A stretch of DNA of 64,000 nt from JALSRK01 sp964461995 (GTDB taxonomy: Bacteria > Acidobacteriota > Terriglobia > Bryobacterales > Bryobacteraceae), in NCBI GenBank assembly GCA_964461995.1, contig CAYWXL010000010.1:37056-101055 (forward strand). The letters run 5' to 3'. A program made the translations under genes and the position numbers. Below the pieces are notes generated by a model. That model had not been told where the DNA came from. It worked only from the letters and a program-made list of their open reading frames with translations, and searched no databases. Positions 59,411 to 64,000 of this stretch are shown piece after piece. Numbering within the stretch: position 1 is the first letter of the stretch; each line of letters opens with the position of its first letter.

Positions 59411-60256
59411 ATGCATTCACGGGAACCCGACACCACGACCCGTGTTCTCGAATGGGTAGCTGAGGAATGGCGAAAAACCGTGGCCGTGGTGGTGGAAATG
59501 TTCGCCGGAGAGGCTCCCACTGTGAGGATTTCCCTCCAGCCCCCTCCGGAAAGCGTGTCGTGGCAGGCGCTGGAGTTCGACCTGGCGCCCGGCGCTACGG
59601 TGTTCGTTGGCATCGAAGCCGAAGATGAGCGGCGGCTCGTAGAGGCGGCGTCATTGCTCGCCGACACGGCGGACGACGGTGGGAACATCCACACCGCTTG
59701 CCGGGAGTTCTTGGAGCAGGCCGCCTCGGGACTGGCGCAGTCTTTCGCCGGACGCTTCGATCGGGATGTAGGGCTTGCTGGCATGGGGGTCGGCCGGCCC
59801 CCGGCTGCCGCTCCCACACGGTGCATCGAGGTCCATCTGCCTGGGGACAGCCAAGCGAAGGAGTGGATCGCGGTGTCCCCGGAACTCGTCCAGGCGATCG
59901 TCTCCTTGGCCGGACGTTCGCGGGAGGGTGGCGCCGAATCAGGGCAGAAGCCCGAACGGGCGCAGCTTGCCGCGCCGCAGGCCGGCACGCCTCCGCCCGA
60001 CTCCATCGACTTGCTTCTGGACGTAGAGCTTCCCGTCAGCGCTTCTTTCGGACGGGCTTACCTCCCTCTCGGGGACGTTTTGAAGCTGACTTCCGGCTCC
60101 ATCGTGGAACTCAATCGCTCGGTGTCGGAGCCGGTTGAAATCATCGTCAACAACTGCGTGATTGCCCGGGGTGAGGTGGTCGTCGTCGAGGGCAACTACG
60201 GCGTCCGGATCACCGAGATCATCAGCCGCCGCGAGCGGCTGCGAACGCTGACCTGA
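59411..60256 (+). CDS. FliN/FliY-like switch protein with extra N-terminal domain
   Basis: A 281-residue protein with a C-terminal SpoA/FliN domain at about 198-275 (IDLLLDVELPVSASFGRAYL, VLKLTSGSIVELNRSVSEPV, NNCVIARGEVVVVEGNYGVR). The N-terminal 195 residues form another domain (LAQSFAGRFDRDVGLAGMGV and ISLQPPPESVSWQAL) that may be CheC/CheX-like, but the CheC phosphatase motif is not evident. It is the second FliN-type gene here and could act at the switch as FliY does. The role of the extra domain is unknown. Confidence 0.75.
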   Translation: MHSREPDTTTRVLEWVAEEWRKTVAVVVEMFAGEAPTVRISLQPPPESVSWQALEFDLAPGATVFVGIEAEDERRLVEAASLLADTADDGGNIHTACREFLEQAASGLAQSFAGRFDRDVGLAGMGVGRPPAAAPTRCIEVHLPGDSQAKEWIAVSPELVQAIVSLAGRSREGGAESGQKPERAQLAAPQAGTPPPDSIDLLLDVELPVSASFGRAYLPLGDVLKLTSGSIVELNRSVSEPVEIIVNNCVIARGEVVVVEGNYGVRITEIISRRERLRTLT

Positions 60257-60275
60257 GAATTCCGAGGTGCATCGT

Positions 60276-60665
60276 ATGAAGGACATAACTCTGTTCTTGC
60301 TGATAGATGGCTTGCTCGCCGCCGGCTTGACCCTGGCGGTTGGCCTTTTCCTGGTCTTGAAGAGAGAGATCACCGAAGCACAACAGCGCTGGCGCCGAGG
60401 CGACGAAACGTTGTCGTGGTCCCTGGATCAGCTCAAGAAAGAAGTCGATTCGCTGGGTTCCAAGACCGCTGATCTCGAACAGCACCTCGGCGAACTCTCC
60501 CAGGTAGCTACGCCGGTTGCCTCAATGGACGCAGCGCGGCGGTCGCAGGCGCTCCGGATGCACCACCGTGGCGAGCGCCCGGAGCAGATCGCCGCCGCGC
60601 TGGGCATGCCCCAAGGCGAGGTGGACTTGTTACTGAAGCTCCACCGGCTGACAGACGCCGCGTGA
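60276..60665 (+). CDS. DUF2802-like membrane protein
   Basis: A 129-residue protein with one N-terminal helix (LFLLIDGLLAAGLTLAVGLF), a coiled-coil stretch (LDQLKKEVDSLGSKTADLEQ) and a C-terminal helix-turn-helix-like motif (ALRMHHRGERPEQIAAALGM, PQGEVDLLLKL) of the DUF2802 type often seen near flagellar or chemotaxis genes. GAGGTG precedes the ATG 60276. Last gene before a terminator-like hairpin. Function not known. Confidence 0.65.
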   Translation: MKDITLFLLIDGLLAAGLTLAVGLFLVLKREITEAQQRWRRGDETLSWSLDQLKKEVDSLGSKTADLEQHLGELSQVATPVASMDAARRSQALRMHHRGERPEQIAAALGMPQGEVDLLLKLHRLTDAA

Positions 60666-60867
60666 TTCGGCGATCGGAGCTCACCTGCCGAGGCTGCAGA
60701 AACTCAAGCGGTTCGGCGCAAAAGGACGGAACGGCGGCGTCTGGCAATCGTCACGAGGTGCAGCTCGCGGCGCGCCGGCGCGGTTGTCGGTGTTTTTCTG
60801 TTCCGCGGGCGTTCGGGCGTCTGCTGCCGCTTCGACCGCTGCGGTCACTCGCTCGCGTGACGGCAAA

Positions 60868-60893
60868 CCCGGCCACAGCGGTCGGGCCTTTTA
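60868..60893 (+). terminator. Probable terminator of the rightward flagellar operon
   Basis: CCCGGCC, loop ACAGC, GGTCGGG (7 bp with one G-U) followed by CCTTTTA, about 200 bases after the last flagellar gene and ahead of the lyase gene. The region 60666-60867 holds no convincing gene. Confidence 0.5.
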
Positions 60894-60918
60894 GTAGAAT
60901 GCCCGCGGAGGTCTGTTG

Positions 60919-63441
60919 ATGCTGCACGGCTTGCTCCGCGCCCTGATGCCCGCCATACTGGCGTCCGCTCTCGCCGTCGGCTGCGGAACGCGAACCTGGA
61001 CGGGTTCGCTCCCGGTTATCGAACGGTCCCCCCGGGCCCGCGAACTCGCCGCGTATCCCGTGGACGGCAGAGCTGCCGGCGTGAATCCCCCGGGTTTTTG
61101 CTGGACCCCTCACGACGAAGCCGCGAGCTACCGGCTTGAAGTCGCCCCCGCGGGTTCTCCAGACCGTCTCGTGCTCAGCGCCGCGAACCTTTCTTCCACG
61201 GTCTTTCCGCCTTCCGAGCCCTTGCCCGCTGGAGACTATATTTGGCAGGTCGTCTATGTCAACGCCGAGGGCGCCGACTACGGGGTGTCGCGTACGCGCC
61301 GTTTCCACATCCCGGACGACGCTCCGGAACTGCCGATGCCGGACGTGGCCGAACTCGAGCGCCGTCTCGCTGGCGTCCGTCCCCGTCTCTACCTCGCCGG
61401 AGACCGCCTCGAGCGCATCCGCGAGGCCGTCAACCGAGGGCGCGCTCCACAGTGGGATTTCTTCATCGCTGCCGCCGACGCCGCCCTCGAAGAGCCTCTC
61501 TACCCGGAGCCCGAAGGCTACCGCGGCGGCGAGTTCAATGTCCCGGACTGGCGGCGCATCTATCATGCCGGCAAAGTCGGCAGCGCTCACCTTGCCCGCC
61601 TGGCCCTCGCCTATCGGATCACCGGCGACAAGAAGTACCTTGACGGCGCCCGCCGGTGGATGCTTCATATCGCCTCTTGGGATCCAAAAGGCATCATCAG
61701 CCACGACGTCCCGCAGATGGACGGCTCAGAAGGCAACGACGAAGGCTCCATGCCCGTCCTGGAGCGCATGGCCTTCGCCTGGGACTGGATCGGTCATGAG
61801 TTGACGCCGAAGGAACGGGCCAAGGTGCTCGCGGTCATGGCCGAGCGTGGAAACCAAGTGCTTCGGCTGCTCCACAAGCAAGACTTTCTGTCCCACCCAT
61901 TCGAAAATCACGAAGGCCGGGTGCTCGCTTTCCTGGGCAACGCCGGTCTCTCGTTTCTCGGCGACATCCCGGAAGCCCGCGACTGGCTCGACTACGTGCT
62001 CCGCTGCTACCTCACGTCGTTTCCCGCCTGGGGCGGCGACGAAGGCGGCTGGGCCCAGGGCGTCGGCTACTGGGGAGCCTACGTCTACTGGCTGAGCACT
62101 TTCGCCGAGTCTCTGCGTGGCGTCACCGACACCGACATCCTGCGGCGGCCGTTCTATCGCAATAACGGCTACTTTCCGCTGTTTTTCCACCCGCCTTATG
62201 CGCCGATGGGCGCTTTCGGCGACGGCGGCGACGGTAAGCCCAGCCTCCATGAAAAGATGCTGGTCGATTACTGGGCCGAGGTCTTCCAGGATCCGGTGCT
62301 CAAGTGGCACGCCGCTTCCATAACCGTTCCTGCTCCCCCGAAACTCACCGACGCGGGCGAAAAACGCCGCTGGAACGAGTGGTTCCTCGAAGACGTCGTC
62401 TCCACTTGGCGCGCCGCCAATCCGTCCGCCGTCGAGCCTCAGGCTCCGGACGGGAAACCCGCAGCGCGCTTCCTCCCCAACATTGGCTGGGTGGCAATGC
62501 ACTCGGCCCTCGGCGATGCGGCCAACGACGTCTGGGCGTTGTTCAAGTCGAGCCGGTTCGGTTCCTTCAGCCACAGCCACGCTGACCAGAACACTTTCCA
62601 GCTCAACGCTTACGGCGAGGCTTTGGCTATCGATTCCGGCTACTACCCCTCTTACGGCAGCCCGCACCACGCGCTTTGGACGCGTCAGACGCGCGCCCAC
62701 AACGGCATCCTCGTCAACGGCCGCGGCCAGCCGCCTTTTAGTTGGGACGCTTCGGGAAACATTGAGTACTTCGAAGAACAAGCCGGCGTCATGATCGCCC
62801 GCGGCCAGGCTGCGCAAGCCTATAACGTCCCCATGCGGCCGGGCACTCTTGAGCTGTGGCGCAAGCACCTCGACGAACCCGTGCCCTCCATGGAGCCGAA
62901 AGTGGAGAGCTTCGAGCGCACCGTCGCTTTGCTCGCCCGGTCCACTCGCCCCTTTCTCATCGTCTACGACCGCCTCGAGACCGCTTCGCCCACGGTCTAC
63001 GATTGGCTTCTCCACGCCCTCGAACCAATGAAACTCCGCGGCTCTGCCGGCGCCGTCACGATCCGCCGCGGCAAAGCCCGCTGCGCCGTGCGGTTGATTT
63101 CCACGGCCCCGTTGCGCTTCTCCCAGTTCGGCGGCTTTCCCGTCCCGCCCGAGGAGCGGGCCGCCGGGTCGCCGGACCAGTGGCACCTTACCGCGCGCAC
63201 CACCGCCCCGCGTAGCGAGATCAAGTTCCTTGCTGTCCTCGTCCCCTACCGCGCCGGCGAGAGCGAACCCAGGATCACCCGGCTCGAGGGAGATCGGTCC
63301 GCTGGGTTCCGGATCGGCGACGTGGAAGTGGCCGCTTGGTGGGGTGACGGTCTCAGTGGCTCGATCGCCGCAGGTCGGCTGCAGGGCTCGGGCCGGCTCT
63401 TGATCCGCACAGCGGGCGGCGAAACGGTCGTCAGTAAGTAG
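60919..63441 (+). CDS. Lipoprotein heparinase II/III-like polysaccharide lyase
   Basis: An 840-residue surface or periplasmic protein. It has a lipoprotein signal (LASALAVGCGTR, cysteine near residue 22), a Fn3/DUF4962-like N-terminal beta domain (VNPPGFCWTPHDEAASYRLE), an alpha/alpha toroid (YRITGDKKYLDGARRWMLHI, WDWIGHEL) and the heparinase II/III-like beta domain with FGSFSHSHADQNTFQLNAYG and EALAIDSGYYPSYGSPHHAL, whose His residues are of the catalytic or metal-site kind. Start ATG 60919 has GGAGGT upstream. It probably cleaves a uronic-acid polysaccharide; the substrate is unknown. Confidence 0.85.
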   Translation: MLHGLLRALMPAILASALAVGCGTRTWTGSLPVIERSPRARELAAYPVDGRAAGVNPPGFCWTPHDEAASYRLEVAPAGSPDRLVLSAANLSSTVFPPSEPLPAGDYIWQVVYVNAEGADYGVSRTRRFHIPDDAPELPMPDVAELERRLAGVRPRLYLAGDRLERIREAVNRGRAPQWDFFIAAADAALEEPLYPEPEGYRGGEFNVPDWRRIYHAGKVGSAHLARLALAYRITGDKKYLDGARRWMLHIASWDPKGIISHDVPQMDGSEGNDEGSMPVLERMAFAWDWIGHELTPKERAKVLAVMAERGNQVLRLLHKQDFLSHPFENHEGRVLAFLGNAGLSFLGDIPEARDWLDYVLRCYLTSFPAWGGDEGGWAQGVGYWGAYVYWLSTFAESLRGVTDTDILRRPFYRNNGYFPLFFHPPYAPMGAFGDGGDGKPSLHEKMLVDYWAEVFQDPVLKWHAASITVPAPPKLTDAGEKRRWNEWFLEDVVSTWRAANPSAVEPQAPDGKPAARFLPNIGWVAMHSALGDAANDVWALFKSSRFGSFSHSHADQNTFQLNAYGEALAIDSGYYPSYGSPHHALWTRQTRAHNGILVNGRGQPPFSWDASGNIEYFEEQAGVMIARGQAAQAYNVPMRPGTLELWRKHLDEPVPSMEPKVESFERTVALLARSTRPFLIVYDRLETASPTVYDWLLHALEPMKLRGSAGAVTIRRGKARCAVRLISTAPLRFSQFGGFPVPPEERAAGSPDQWHLTARTTAPRSEIKFLAVLVPYRAGESEPRITRLEGDRSAGFRIGDVEVAAWWGDGLSGSIAAGRLQGSGRLLIRTAGGETVVSK

Positions 63442-64000
63442 GGCTGTCTGCCTTCACCGGCGCTACTTGTCTGCATCTTTGTTCTGATCTTTTTCGGCAA
63501 GCCTGCCGAGGGCTCGGAAGAAGTTTCGCAGGTTGATCAGGGTCATGACCACGCCGGCAAACGCTACGCGATCCTCCCCGGTGGTCAGTCCGATGTAAAC
63601 CCATGCCACACCCAATCCCGCTAGTACTTCGATTCGTTCTCTTCCGCTGCTCGCGACTTTCGGAGATTCAAATCGGTGAAGCGGCGCGTCCGGATTTCAG
63701 GCCGTGATGGTCGTCCCATATTGGGTTTTTCGAGCCGCCTGCGCCCGTCGGCGGATCCCGCACGGGCCTTTCGAGGGAACCGCAAACGCCGATCACTTCA
63801 CGTTTCCCGCTCCAACTCTTGCGAGATGAGGATGTTCAGCTCGCTTCCAGCGCTTTATGTCCCGGTCGCGGGGTAACACTCTTAGCGGGGGCGTTTCGTC
63901 CCTTTGGGAGCCGAATCCATGCGCGATTTGCGTGCGCCACGGAGAATGGGCTGGCCGAGCCGCCGTGTCTGCCACCTGCTTCCGCGGCACTGGCGGACCG
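63442..64000. other. 559-base terminal region, mostly without a gene
   Basis: Apart from the doubtful small minus-strand ORF at 63463-63615 I see no convincing gene. Frames after 63676 have no gene-like sequence; the end may fall in a gene start or tail cut by the window edge. Confidence 0.4.
63463..63615 (-). CDS. Possible small membrane protein
   Basis: The minus-strand frame reads IEVLAGLGVAWVYIGLTTGE then VAFAGVVMTLINLRNFFRAL and LGRLAEKDQNKDADK before TAG, with a membrane-type helix and a charged tail; the frame stays open with protein-like sequence up to a TGA near 63691, but there is no ATG or GTG at its head. TTG 63615 would give 50 residues. It may be a start-less remnant. Not recognised. 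Confidence 0.35.
   Translation of the reverse strand: MGVAWVYIGLTTGEDRVAFAGVVMTLINLRNFFRALGRLAEKDQNKDADK

Overview
The window is GC-rich bacterial chromosome, probably from an acidobacterium of the Solibacter/Bryobacter type. The evidence is a very large carboxypeptidase-regulatory-domain TonB-dependent receptor, a secreted protein ending in the IPT/TIG-like C-terminal domain repeatedly seen in Solibacter (TIGR03437 type), an Abhydrolase_10-type secreted hydrolase, and a cytochrome c maturation locus with cysteine-rich CcmH. Two features suggest a draft assembly: the first gene is cut by the window edge, and a 100-N scaffold gap lies inside queA. No rRNA, tRNA, CRISPR array or insertion sequence was seen.

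Layout. 1-6.5 kb: 3' part of an ArsA-like ATPase with a small partner, a peroxiredoxin, mutS2 coupled to a Nudix hydrolase, an SMP-30-type lactonase, and a less GC-rich patch with an MNT-type nucleotidyltransferase and a NYN-domain protein. 6.5-7.3 kb: a GrdB/PrdB-family gene read through an in-frame TGA in a U-P-L-C motif, followed by a near-ideal bacterial SECIS hairpin; this is a selenoprotein. 7.4-15.4 kb: a ccm (System I) operon, ccmE-F-H-(CcmI-like zinc ribbon)-(carboxypeptidase-like)-A-B-C-D, with a secreted ManD-type enolase-superfamily gene coupled to its end. 15.7-28 kb: TonB receptor, DJ-1/PfpI protein, thioredoxin-fold protein, DUF2961 (GH172-like) enzyme, GT-C membrane protein, and a two-gene operon of a pentaheme cytochrome and a TIGR03437-type protein. 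28-33 kb: divergent queA and tsaD, a secreted alpha/beta hydrolase and an Mrp-type ATPase without the usual CxxC.

33-43.4 kb: a large hybrid sensor kinase with a periplasmic propeller, divergent from a tight operon of an NTT/MFS-like transporter with HEAT repeats, a cyclic-nucleotide-binding protein, a soluble histidine kinase and an output-less response regulator; then a CPA2 antiporter. 43.5-60.7 kb: a flagellar island in two divergent operons. Leftward: flgF-G-A-H-I-J (distal rod, P and L rings, rod cap). Rightward: fliK-like, flgD, flgE, fliN, fliO, P, Q, R, flhB, flhA, flhF, a sigma-28-type factor, a second FliN with an extra N-terminal domain, and a DUF2802-type protein. This covers hook, export gate, switch part and regulator, while fliM, fliFGHI, the filament, the stator and flhG are not here. 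The window closes with a lipoprotein heparinase II/III-like lyase and a region with only a doubtful small membrane ORF.
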